This document shows, in pieces, positions 1 to 6,637 of a stretch of 44,369 bases of DNA; within the stretch, counting starts at the first letter, position 1; each line of letters begins with the position of its first letter. This DNA comes from a bacterium (GTDB lineage: Bacteria; CAIWAD01). The stretch spans positions 1-44,369 of the forward strand of contig JAUXWS010000050.1 of assembly GCA_030685015.1 (NCBI GenBank), read 5' to 3'. Made by a program: the position numbers and the translations under genes. Under the pieces are notes generated by a model. It was not told where the DNA came from and did no database searches. It was given only the letters and a program-made list of their open reading frames with translations.

Positions 1-213
1 GGGGAGCAGGTGATGGGCTGGTTGCGGGAGCTGTTCACGGGGCTCCATCTGAAGGTGAACGAGGCCAAGAGCGCGGTGGATCTGGCGATGCGCCGCAAGG
101 TGCTGGGCTACAGCTTCTGGCTGGGACCCGGCGGTGGGGTGAAGCGCCGGGTGGCCAAGAAAGCCCAGGACAAGCTGAAGGAGCGAGTGCGTCACACGAC
201 GCGGCGCATTTGA
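1..213 (+). pseudogene. ltrA-like: Truncated group II intron reverse transcriptase/maturase (C-terminal fragment)
   Basis: The frame is open from base 1, so the gene began upstream. The visible 70 residues contain LKVNEAKSAVD, RRKVLGYSF and KAQDKLKERVR. These match the block that follows the catalytic palm in bacterial group II intron RTs (typically LKVNxxKSxV...kFLGf.f...k.r...R). The frame ends at TGA 211-213 right after RHTTRRI. In full-length homologues more than 100 residues follow (the rest of the thumb, domain X and often more). The stop codon lies at the very base of RNA domain V, consistent with a deletion joining the RT to the intron tail. An internal GTG at 10 could only start a 67-residue peptide with no likely function. 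Identity as an RT fragment is well supported; non-functionality is inferred. Confidence 0.8.
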
Positions 214-288
214 ACCGCCCGGTGCGGACCCGCAGGCCGGGTGGTGTGGCAGGGGGTGCCGGGGATTCCCCGGCACCCCTATGCCGAT
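214..288 (+). ncRNA. Group II intron domains V and VI
   Basis: Domain V folds as a 9-bp stem (214-222 with 237-245, one G-U pair), a 2-nt GG bulge (235-236) and a 4-bp upper stem TGCG/CGCA closed by a GACC loop (227-230). This is the standard domain V layout. Domain VI follows as 248-251 with 282-285, then a perfect 12-bp stem (GGGGTGCCGGGG with its complement) and an ATT loop. G252 can pair with T280, leaving A281 unpaired 7 nt before the predicted 3' splice site after 288. This is where the lariat branch-point A sits in group II introns. The fold was drawn by hand. The structure looks intact even though the protein frame does not. Confidence 0.75.
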
Positions 289-314
289 CATCCACCCGAG
301 TCCACCGGTGGGTG

Positions 315-527
315 CTAGTCGATCTTGTGCACCCGCCGCCGGTCGATCTTCTGGGTATTGCAGATTTGCTTGATCAGCTCCAGATACTTGTCCGGCTCGG
401 GGAAGGCGATCAGTTGCATGATCTCAACCAGCTCGTTCTCGCGGGGATTGGCCTTGTCGGCCTCCGGCTCCCCGCCCTTGGCGTTTTCAACCTCCCCTTC
501 CCGCGGGCGGACCTTCTTCTCTGCCAT
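315..527 (-). CDS. Small charged protein of unknown function
   Basis: A 70-residue protein, rich in Lys, Glu and Arg, with no recognised family. The N-terminal 30 residues are highly charged and probably disordered (starting MAEKKVRPREGEVENAK). The C-terminal half (LVEIMQLIAFPEPDKYLEL onward) could form one or two amphipathic helices with a basic tail. The start is supported by a GAGGTG ribosome site 4 nt upstream on the minus strand. A TATATT at 593-598 (read on the minus strand) could be a -10 box, but I see no convincing -35. The gene converges on the intron remnant and is divergent from ridA. A CACCC/GGGTG hairpin with an internal CCACCGGTGG palindrome lies just past its stop. No function is proposed. 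Confidence 0.5.
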   Translation of the reverse strand: MAEKKVRPREGEVENAKGGEPEADKANPRENELVEIMQLIAFPEPDKYLELIKQICNTQKIDRRRVHKID

Positions 528-673
528 GCTGCACCTCGGATCCTGTTCTGCCTGACGGCAAGCCTCCCTTCACGTCGAGGAGGCCACGGCGCAATATACC
601 TCCAAACCGGTTGTGCCGCGCGCAGTGCCGTTGGCTGGGATCGCCCTGGGAAAAAGCTGCCGCTGTGCGGGGA

Positions 674-704
674 GACAGGCAGGAATTGGTAATTTCTGCC
701 TGTC
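674..704. promoter_or_regulatory. 14-bp inverted repeat upstream of ridA
   Basis: Bases 674-687 (GACAGGCAGGAATT) pair with 691-704 (AATTTCTGCCTGTC) through 14 consecutive positions, one of them a G-T wobble, around a 3-nt GGT centre. It ends 29 nt before the ridA start codon. In DNA it could be a dimer-binding operator; in RNA it would be a strong leader hairpin. No T-run follows, so a terminator is less likely. The rest of the 528-733 divergent gap shows no clear promoter apart from the weak minus-strand TATATT at 593-598. Confidence 0.5.
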
Positions 705-733
705 ATCAATGCGCCACATGCCACGGAGGCCCA

Positions 734-1126
734 GTGAAATCCACAGTCAACACGCCGCACGCGCCCGCCGCCATCGGACCCTACAGCCAGGGCACGATTT
801 GCCGCAGCGGAAGCAACCTGCTCTTCACAGCCGGGCAGATCGCCCTCAATCCGGTCTCGGGTGAACTGGTCGGCGACACGGTGGAGGCGCAAGCCCGCCA
901 GGTGCTGGAGAACCTTCGCGCCATCATCGAAGCGGCCGGCGGGTCCATGGGCAGCGTGCTCAAGGTCACGATCTACATGAAAAACATGCAGGACTACGCC
1001 AAAATCAACAAGGTCTACGCCACTTACTTCGACGAGCTGCCCCCCGCCCGCAGCGCCGTGGAGGTGTCCCGCCTGCCCCGCGACGTGCTGGTGGAAATGG
1101 AGGCGGTGGCGGAGCTGGAGCGCTAG
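734..1126 (+). CDS. ridA: RidA family enamine/imine deaminase
   Basis: A 130-residue protein, the usual length of RidA (YjgF/YER057c/UK114 family). RidA proteins hydrolyse reactive enamine/imine intermediates such as 2-aminoacrylate, released by PLP enzymes, to the ketoacid and ammonia in the cytosol. Visible family features are AIGPYSQG near the N-terminus, FTAGQIAL, and the C-terminal PPARSAVEVSRLPRDVLVEME, which carries the catalytic-site arginine (R in PPARS) and the final acidic residue. The GTG start at 734 is chosen because GGAGG lies at 725-729 and the protein then aligns from its normal N-terminus; upstream codons in frame would add an atypical extension. It overlaps the next gene by one base (TAGTG) and heads a run that includes purF. 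A PLP enzyme of the Cys/Met family lies further downstream at 12513. Confidence 0.93.
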   Translation: MKSTVNTPHAPAAIGPYSQGTICRSGSNLLFTAGQIALNPVSGELVGDTVEAQARQVLENLRAIIEAAGGSMGSVLKVTIYMKNMQDYAKINKVYATYFDELPPARSAVEVSRLPRDVLVEMEAVAELER

Positions 1127-1641
1127 TGCCGCGGCGGCTGCTGCTGGGACTCCTCGTGCTGATACCCCTCCTCGCCGCGGCCGAGGCGCCACGGGCGGCC
1201 GAGGTGGACAGCCTGTCCCTGCTCCAGGGGCGACGCGCCATGTGGCGCAGCGCCGCCCTGGGTGGCTGGGGCCAGGCCACCAACGGGCAATGGTTGAAAG
1301 CCCTGTTCTTCTCGGGGGCGGAACTCTCCATCGTGGCGGGCGCCGTGGGGCAGCACCGCGAGTGGCGTCACTGGCAGCAGCGGCGCCGGGAGGCGAGCGA
1401 CCCCCTCATGATCGACTTCACCATGCGCCGGGAGGACTTCTACCTGCGGGACCGCAACAAGCTCATCTGGTGGTGGATGTGGGTCAAGCTGGCCTCCGTC
1501 CTGGATGCCTACGTCAGCGGTTCCATGTCCAACTTCGACGCCGGCTGGGAGGAGAGGGGATCCGGGTCGGGCTGGTCGCTGGAACCGGTCGTCCTCGCCA
1601 CAGGGACGCCGGGGGTGGGACTGGCCATCCGGCTTCCTTGA
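1126..1641 (+). CDS. DUF5683-like exported protein
   Basis: A 171-residue protein with a GTG start that shares a base with the ridA stop. Residues 1-25 form a signal peptide (basic start, then LLLGLLVLIPLLAAAEAP). The core holds the pattern RRAMWRSAALGGWGQATNGQWLKA, resembling the DUF5683 signature (A..S...PG.GQ..N.qywKa). Two hydrophobic stretches follow (FFSGAELSIVAGAVG and LIWWWMWVKLASVLDAYVSG), and DAYV is also typical of that family. The last 40 residues look like a beta-strand-rich tail. DUF5683 proteins are envelope or membrane proteins of unknown role, common in FCB bacteria. The family call is by motif only. Confidence 0.65.
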   Translation: MPRRLLLGLLVLIPLLAAAEAPRAAEVDSLSLLQGRRAMWRSAALGGWGQATNGQWLKALFFSGAELSIVAGAVGQHREWRHWQQRRREASDPLMIDFTMRREDFYLRDRNKLIWWWMWVKLASVLDAYVSGSMSNFDAGWEERGSGSGWSLEPVVLATGTPGVGLAIRLP

Positions 1642-1669
1642 GCGGACAATGAAGCGGGAGGATGATGGC

Positions 1670-3061
1670 ATGCGGGAGGCGCAGGGCGCACGACCCGTCT
1701 GGGGCAGCCGACTGGGCTTCATCCTGGCCGCGGCGGGCAGCGCCATCGGGCTGGGCAACATCTGGAAGTTCCCCTACATCACCGGGGAGAACGGGGGCGG
1801 CCTCTTCGTCCTCATCTATCTGGGATGCGTGGCCCTGGTCGGTCTGCCCATCATGGTGGCCGAGGTCTTGCTGGGGCGGGCCAGCCGCCAGAGTCCGGTG
1901 GGCGCCTTCGAGAACCTGAGCGGCCGGCCCACCGCCTGGTCCTTCACGGGATGGCTGGGCGTGGGCGCCGGCTTCATCATCCTCTCCTATTACAGCGTGG
2001 TGGCCGGCTGGGCGCTCAACTACATCCTCCTCTCCCTGATGGACCGCTTCCGCCACCTGGACGCGCAGCAGACCGTGGCGGTCTTCGACCAGCTTTACTC
2101 CGCGGGCGACATCACCCTTTTCTGGCACCTGCTCTTCATGACGGCGACGGTGGGGGTGGTGATGGGCGGAGTGCGCCGGGGCATCGAGCGGGCCTGCCGC
2201 CTGCTCATGCCCGCCCTCTTCGTCATCATCGTCTTGCTGGTCGGCTACTCGGTCTTCCTGCCCAACCAGGGTTTCCTCAAGGCCCTCGATTTCACCTTCA
2301 CGCCCCACCCAGAGCTGCTCACCCGGCGCAGCGTGCTGGAGGCGTTGGGACACGCCTTCTTCACCCTTTCCCTGGGCATGGGCGCCATGCTCACCTACGG
2401 CTCCTATCTGGACGAGAAGGCCGACCTGGTGCGCAGCTCGGTGCAGGTGGTGGTGCTGGATTCCCTCATCGCCCTGCTCGCCTGCCTCATGGTCTATCCC
2501 GTGCTCTTCTCCTTCGGACTGCCGCCGGCGGCGGGTCCGGGCCTGGTCTTCAAGAGCCTGCCCATGCTGCTCTCGCAGCTGCCGGGCGGTCTCCTGCTCG
2601 CGCTCATGTTCTTCACGCTGATCGCCTTCGCCGCCCTCACCAGCGCCATCAGCCTGCTCGAGGTGGTGTCGGCCACATTGATCGACCGCCTGGGCTGGAC
2701 GCGGCAGCGCGCCGCCCTGGTGGCCGGCGGGCTCATCTGCGCCTTCGGCATCCCCAGCGCCCTCTCCGGCGACGGGCGCCTCTTCGGCGCCTGGGCGGAG
2801 ATCTTCGGCCACAATTTCTTCGACACGATGGACTACCTGGCCAGCAACTGGATGTTGCCCATGGGCGGTCTGGCCATCGCCCTCTACACCGGCTGGGTCC
2901 TGCCCGACAGCAAGCGGCGGGCGGCCTTCGGGGCGCCGGAGGGCGGCCGCGCCTATGGCGCCTTCGTCCTGCTGCTGCGCTGGGTGACCCCGGTGATGGT
3001 CCTGCTCGTCCTTCTCCACAAAATCGGCCTGCTGCAGCAACTGGGAGTGGTTGGTTCATGA
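1670..3061 (+). CDS. Neurotransmitter:sodium symporter (NSS/SNF) family transporter
   Basis: A 463-residue inner-membrane protein expected to take up an amino acid or similar solute with sodium. The first helix contains LAAAGSAIGLGNIWKFPY followed by ENGGG, the NSS signature that forms part of the sodium and substrate sites in LeuT. About eleven to twelve hydrophobic helices follow, including FTLSLGMGAMLTYGSY (family TM6 region) and LIAFAALTSAISLLEV (TM8 region, again sodium-site). ATG 1670 is chosen because GGGAGG lies at 1656-1661; an ATG at 1649 in the same frame would add 7 residues but has no good ribosome site. The stop overlaps the purF start by 4 nt. The substrate cannot be read from the sequence. 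Confidence 0.9.
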   Translation: MREAQGARPVWGSRLGFILAAAGSAIGLGNIWKFPYITGENGGGLFVLIYLGCVALVGLPIMVAEVLLGRASRQSPVGAFENLSGRPTAWSFTGWLGVGAGFIILSYYSVVAGWALNYILLSLMDRFRHLDAQQTVAVFDQLYSAGDITLFWHLLFMTATVGVVMGGVRRGIERACRLLMPALFVIIVLLVGYSVFLPNQGFLKALDFTFTPHPELLTRRSVLEALGHAFFTLSLGMGAMLTYGSYLDEKADLVRSSVQVVVLDSLIALLACLMVYPVLFSFGLPPAAGPGLVFKSLPMLLSQLPGGLLLALMFFTLIAFAALTSAISLLEVVSATLIDRLGWTRQRAALVAGGLICAFGIPSALSGDGRLFGAWAEIFGHNFFDTMDYLASNWMLPMGGLAIALYTGWVLPDSKRRAAFGAPEGGRAYGAFVLLLRWVTPVMVLLVLLHKIGLLQQLGVVGS

Positions 3062-4518
3062 GCTACATGCGCAGCCTGGGCGGCTACTGTGGCATCTTCG
3101 GGATCTATGGCGTGGACCAAGCAGCCTCCCTGGCCGTGCTGGGTCTCAACGCCCTCCAGCATCGGGGACAGGAATCCTGCGGCATCGTCTCGACGGAGGG
3201 CGGCCGCCTGCACCGGCGTATCGGCATGGGCCTGGTGGGGGAGGTCTTCAGCCGGCCCGAGCATGTGGCCGGCCTGCCCGGCACGGCCGCCATCGGCCAC
3301 ACGCGCTACTCGACGACGGGCAGCAGCGACTACCACAACATCCAGCCCATCCAGGTCATCACCAAGGACGGCGAGCTGGCCATGGCCCACAACGGCAACC
3401 TGACCAATTCCGTCGCCCTGCGCCGGGAGTTGGAGGCCGAGGGCGCCATCTTCCAGACGACGACGGACTCGGAGGTCATCCTGCATCTTCTGGCGCGCAG
3501 CCGCGGCGCCAGCTGGGAGGAGCGCATCCGCGAGGCCCTCTCCCGCCTCAAAGGGGCCTTCTCCCTCGTCTTCCTCAGCCCGGAGGGCATGGCCGTCGCC
3601 CGCGACCCGCTCGGTTTCCGTCCCCTGGCCATGGGCCAGCTGGAGGGCCACCCCGTCTTCGCCAGCGAATCCTGCGCCTTCGACATGATCGGGGCGCGCA
3701 CCCTGCGCGACGTGGAGCCCGGCGAGCTGCTCATGGTCAACGGCGGTCCGCTCCACAGCGTGCAGGTCACGCCCAGTCCGCGTCGCGCCCACTGCATCTT
3801 CGAGTTCGTCTACTTCAGCCGGCCGGACTCCAAGATCTTCGGCGAGAACGTGGACAAGACGCGGCGGAAGCTGGGCAAGGCCCTGGCCATCGAGCATCCC
3901 GCCGACGAGGCGGACATCGTCCTGCCCGTGCCCGACTCCTCCAACACGGCCGCCCTGGGTTACAGCCGGCGCAGCGAGGCCAAGTTCGAGCTGGGCCTCA
4001 TCCGCAACCACTACATCGGCCGCACCTTCATCCGTCCCGGGCAGCAAAGCCGCGTGGACGGCGTGCGCCTCAAGTTCAATGCCGTGGAGGGAGTGCTGCG
4101 GGACCGCCGCGTGGTCCTGGTGGACGACAGCGTGGTGCGCGGCACGACCATGCGCAAGCTGATCCTCCTGCTGCGGGAGGCGGGCGCCACCGCCGTCCAT
4201 GTGCGCATCGCCAGCCCGCCCGTGCGCCACCCCTGCTTCTATGGGATGGATTTCCCCGACGAGGACGAGCTGGCCGCCAGCGGCCGCGACGTGGAGGACC
4301 TGCGCATCCTGCTGGGGGCCGACTCCCTCAGCTACCTGAGCCAGGAGGGCATGCTGGCCGCCACGGGCATGGATCCCGGCTCCTTTTGCACCGCCTGCTT
4401 CTCCGGCGACTACCCGGAGGAGATCATTGACGCCGGGCTGCCCGCCGGAGTCCGCCTGCCCGCCCGGGACAGGCAGCCTGGCGGCGCCACCCCCCCACCG
4501 GAGGAGAGCCTTTCGTGA
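3058..4518 (+). CDS. purF: Amidophosphoribosyltransferase
   Basis: A 486-residue enzyme for the first committed step of purine synthesis: PRPP and glutamine to 5-phosphoribosylamine. The N-terminal Ntn glutaminase domain starts at Cys11 (GGYCGIFGIYG) behind a 10-residue leader that would be cleaved to expose the nucleophile. The phosphoribosyltransferase domain carries the PRPP loop VVLVDDSVVRGTT near residue 353. Four cysteines in HCIFEFVYF, PCFYGMDFP and FCTACFSGDYP match the [4Fe-4S] site of the B. subtilis-type enzyme. The ATG at 3058 overlaps the transporter stop (ATGA); ATG 3067 is an alternative giving a shorter leader. Its GTGA junction with the next gene suggests translational coupling. 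Confidence 0.97.
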   Translation: MSYMRSLGGYCGIFGIYGVDQAASLAVLGLNALQHRGQESCGIVSTEGGRLHRRIGMGLVGEVFSRPEHVAGLPGTAAIGHTRYSTTGSSDYHNIQPIQVITKDGELAMAHNGNLTNSVALRRELEAEGAIFQTTTDSEVILHLLARSRGASWEERIREALSRLKGAFSLVFLSPEGMAVARDPLGFRPLAMGQLEGHPVFASESCAFDMIGARTLRDVEPGELLMVNGGPLHSVQVTPSPRRAHCIFEFVYFSRPDSKIFGENVDKTRRKLGKALAIEHPADEADIVLPVPDSSNTAALGYSRRSEAKFELGLIRNHYIGRTFIRPGQQSRVDGVRLKFNAVEGVLRDRRVVLVDDSVVRGTTMRKLILLLREAGATAVHVRIASPPVRHPCFYGMDFPDEDELAASGRDVEDLRILLGADSLSYLSQEGMLAATGMDPGSFCTACFSGDYPEEIIDAGLPAGVRLPARDRQPGGATPPPEESLS

Positions 4519-4784
4519 GCGAGGAGACATTCCGATTGCCCGACGAACACCTGGAGACGGCCAAGCAGATCGCCACGGCCCATGTCCGTCGCCGCGGCTG
4601 CCGGGTCTGCTACGGCCGCGGCTGGATGGGCCTGGCCCAGGACAACACCATCGTCCTCTGCCACAAGTGCGTGGATGAGGAGGCGGCGCTGCAGGCCTGG
4701 AAGGAGCATGTCGCCGCCGTGCCCGAGTTGAGGGTCCACTACCCTGAATTCTTCACCGAGGCCGACGGGGGAGGCGAGGCATGA
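4515..4784 (+). CDS. Small CxxCxGxG zinc-finger-like protein
   Basis: An 89-residue cytosolic protein with GTG start, preceded by GGAGAG at 4501-4506 and overlapping purF by 4 nt. Residues 29-36 read CRVCYGRG, exactly the CxxCxGxG unit of DnaJ-type zinc fingers. A second pair, CHKC, follows about 20 residues later, so four cysteines could bind one zinc. The N-terminal part (LETAKQIATAHVRRRG) and the C-terminal part look helical. I do not recognise a named family. Its place between purF and a receiver gene suggests co-expression only. Confidence 0.7.
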   Translation: MSEETFRLPDEHLETAKQIATAHVRRRGCRVCYGRGWMGLAQDNTIVLCHKCVDEEAALQAWKEHVAAVPELRVHYPEFFTEADGGGEA

Positions 4785-5248
4785 GGCTGCTGATCGTGGA
4801 GGATGACGGCGGCAGCCGCACCATCCTCGAGGAGCATGTGGGCGCCCGCGGCTGGACGACCTGCTGCGCCGCCTCGCCCGTCCAGGCCGAACAGCTGCTG
4901 TCCGGCCGGGAGGTGGACCTGGTCTTGAGCGACATCCATCTGCCCGGCTCCAGCGGCACCGACCATATCCGCCGCTTTTGCGAGCGGGGCCTGCCCGTGG
5001 TGGTGATGACAGGCTTCCCCTCGCTGGAGACCTGCCTGGACAGCATGCGGCACGGCGCCGCCGGCTATCTGGTCAAACCCTTCAAGGTGGCCGAGTTCAT
5101 CGCCATCGCCGAGCGGGTGTTGGCCGAGCGGCGGCGCCTGGGGGACCTGGAGGCGCGGATCCGCCAGCTGGAGGCGGAGTTGGCCCGCCGGCCCTTGGAC
5201 TTTCCCACCACTGGAACAGGGCATGAGCCGGAAATGGAGAAGAGGTGA
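4781..5248 (+). CDS. Response regulator receiver protein with C-terminal coiled coil
   Basis: A 155-residue protein with a CheY-like receiver domain (about 1-115). The acidic pocket is E7, D8 and D9, the phospho-acceptor is D51 (LVLSDIHLP), the switch Thr is T77 (VVVMTGF) and the conserved Lys is K99 (YLVKPF). Residues 115-140 form a heptad-like helix (AERRRLGDLEARIRQLEAEL). There is no DNA-binding or enzymatic output domain. It overlaps the CxxCxGxG gene by 4 nt and the kinase gene by 4 nt, so it is the obvious partner of that kinase, either as a single-domain relay or through dimerisation by the coil. Confidence 0.9.
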   Translation: MRLLIVEDDGGSRTILEEHVGARGWTTCCAASPVQAEQLLSGREVDLVLSDIHLPGSSGTDHIRRFCERGLPVVVMTGFPSLETCLDSMRHGAAGYLVKPFKVAEFIAIAERVLAERRRLGDLEARIRQLEAELARRPLDFPTTGTGHEPEMEKR

Positions 5249-6468
5249 CCGGCAACGATCTGCACCCGGGCGGCGCCCCCGCCCACCTGCCGTCGGCCGA
5301 CGAGGAGCGGCGCACACCGGATCGCCAGGCGCTGGAGCTGCGCCTGGAGGAACTGGGCCGCGAGCTGGAGATCAAGGACCGCCTGCTCACCGGAAACCTC
5401 CTGCAGATGGAGCGCCTGGCCGGCAAGCTGCGGCAGATCCTCGCATCCATGTCCAGCGCCGTCCTCATGATCGAGCTGGACGGCTACCTGAGCGAGGCCA
5501 ACCCCAAGGCCCGCCTCCTGCTGGACATCCAGGACGATCTGCCCCTGCTCGCCTCCGCCGTGCTGCCCGAACCCTTGCAGAACATCGTCGACGAGGTGGT
5601 GGGCGAGGGGCGGCACGTCAGCCTGGACGCCCTCAACCTGGAGGGGTCGCGCGGCGTGCAGTGCCTGCGGGTTGACTGCCGCCTGGTGCGCGACGACGTG
5701 GGCAATCCCATCGGCGTGCTGCAGATCCTGGACGATCAGACGCACCTCATCCACATGGAGCGCCGCCTGGAGCACAGCCGAACGCTGGCCGCCCTGGGGG
5801 AGATGGCGGCCAGCGTGGCCCACGAGCTGCGCAATCCGCTGGGCGGCATCGGCGGATTCGCCGCCCTGCTCAAGGAGACCCTGCCCCCCGGCGGCGACGC
5901 CCACCGCTATGTGCTCAAGATCATCGAGGGGGTCAACGGCCTCAACAAGGTCGCCACCAACCTGCTGGCCTACACGCGGCCGGTGGATCCCCGCCTCCAG
6001 GTGCTGGACCTGCGCAGCCTGCTCCGGGAGGTGCTCTCCTTCATTCAGATCGAGGTGGAGCAGGAGCACATGCCCATCGAGCTGGAGATCGATCTGGGCC
6101 AGCACGAACTGCCCGTGCGCATGGATCCGGAGCTGATGCGGCAGTGCTTTCTCAACCTGCTCAAGAATGCGGCGCAGTGCTTTGAGGGAGGGCCTGGGCG
6201 GATGGGGTGCCGGGTCATCCCGCCGGAGGAGCCCTACAACCTGGAGCGCGTCACGGTGGAGGTCTGGGACAAAGGTCCGGGCATCCCGGATTCCCTCCAC
6301 GCCAAGCTGTTCAACCCCTTTTTCACCACCCGGGCCAAGGGCACGGGACTGGGACTGGCCATCGTGCGCAAGAACGTGGAGCTGCATGGCGGCGAGGTGT
6401 CGCTGCAGTCGCGGCCGGGGGAAGGCGCCTGTTTCAGCGTGCGCCTGCCTCTTTCGCGGGAGCTTTGA
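5245..6468 (+). CDS. Soluble PAS-domain sensor histidine kinase
   Basis: A 407-residue kinase with no membrane segment, so probably a cytosolic sensor. A coiled coil (about 30-65) leads into a PAS domain (about 65-170, from LRQILASMSSAVLMIELDGY). The HisKA domain has the phospho-acceptor H193 in SVAHELRNPLGGIGG. The HATPase domain has the N box NLLKNAAQC near residue 304, G1 KGPGIP, the F box NPFFTT, and G2 KGTGLGLAIV. The GTG start overlaps the receiver stop (GTGA). Architecture is of the NtrB/AtoS type, and an NtrC-type regulator lies 170 nt downstream, so two outputs (the short receiver and the NtrC protein) may be served. Confidence 0.92.
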   Translation: MTGNDLHPGGAPAHLPSADEERRTPDRQALELRLEELGRELEIKDRLLTGNLLQMERLAGKLRQILASMSSAVLMIELDGYLSEANPKARLLLDIQDDLPLLASAVLPEPLQNIVDEVVGEGRHVSLDALNLEGSRGVQCLRVDCRLVRDDVGNPIGVLQILDDQTHLIHMERRLEHSRTLAALGEMAASVAHELRNPLGGIGGFAALLKETLPPGGDAHRYVLKIIEGVNGLNKVATNLLAYTRPVDPRLQVLDLRSLLREVLSFIQIEVEQEHMPIELEIDLGQHELPVRMDPELMRQCFLNLLKNAAQCFEGGPGRMGCRVIPPEEPYNLERVTVEVWDKGPGIPDSLHAKLFNPFFTTRAKGTGLGLAIVRKNVELHGGEVSLQSRPGEGACFSVRLPLSREL

Positions 6469-6521
6469 TCTCCTGGTGGGGCGGGCCCGGCGTCGGAAGC
6501 GGCGGAAAGGGAGCAGGGAGA

Positions 6522-6590
6522 GGGATGGAAGGGCGGAAAGTGGGAGAGGGACGCGGCGGGCCGGGCGGGTTGCCCGGGCCTTCCATCTCC
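6522..6590 (+). promoter_or_regulatory. Nested hairpin and polypurine leader ahead of the NtrC-type gene
   Basis: The 169-nt gap between kinase and regulator contains a long purine-rich run (about 6495-6560). Bases 6522-6532 can pair with 6579-6589 (11 pairs, one G-T), enclosing a perfect 6-bp hairpin CCGGGC/GCCCGG (6561-6566 with 6572-6577, loop GGGTT). It could attenuate or stabilise the downstream message. There is no T-run, so simple intrinsic termination is doubtful. No sigma-54 or clear sigma-70 promoter was found here. Confidence 0.4.
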
Positions 6591-6637
6591 GCTGCTTCCA
6601 CCTGGATCCTCATGCTTAGTCCGGAGGAAGGGGCGTG

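Larger units (their letters stand above)
1..288 (+). mobile_element. 3' remnant of a group II intron (window edge)
   Basis: The left edge holds the end of a group II intron. A reverse transcriptase/maturase reading frame runs in from outside the window and stops at 211-213. Intron RNA domains V and VI follow directly. In intact relatives the RT frame continues well past the TRR-like block (thumb/domain X) before the RNA domains; here that stretch is missing, so the two parts look joined by an internal deletion. The 3' boundary is inferred at 288, since the intron would end in GAT and the bulged branch-point A at 281 is 7 nt from that end. The 5' half lies outside the window, so I cannot say whether the intron is complete there. 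Mobility in cis looks unlikely without the RT C-terminus. Confidence 0.8.

Noticed and set aside
289-330. Class C style insertion of the intron next to a terminator
   Set aside because: The weak CACCC/GGGTG hairpin is on the 3' side of the intron, whereas class C introns insert just after a terminator stem, which would put it on the 5' side.
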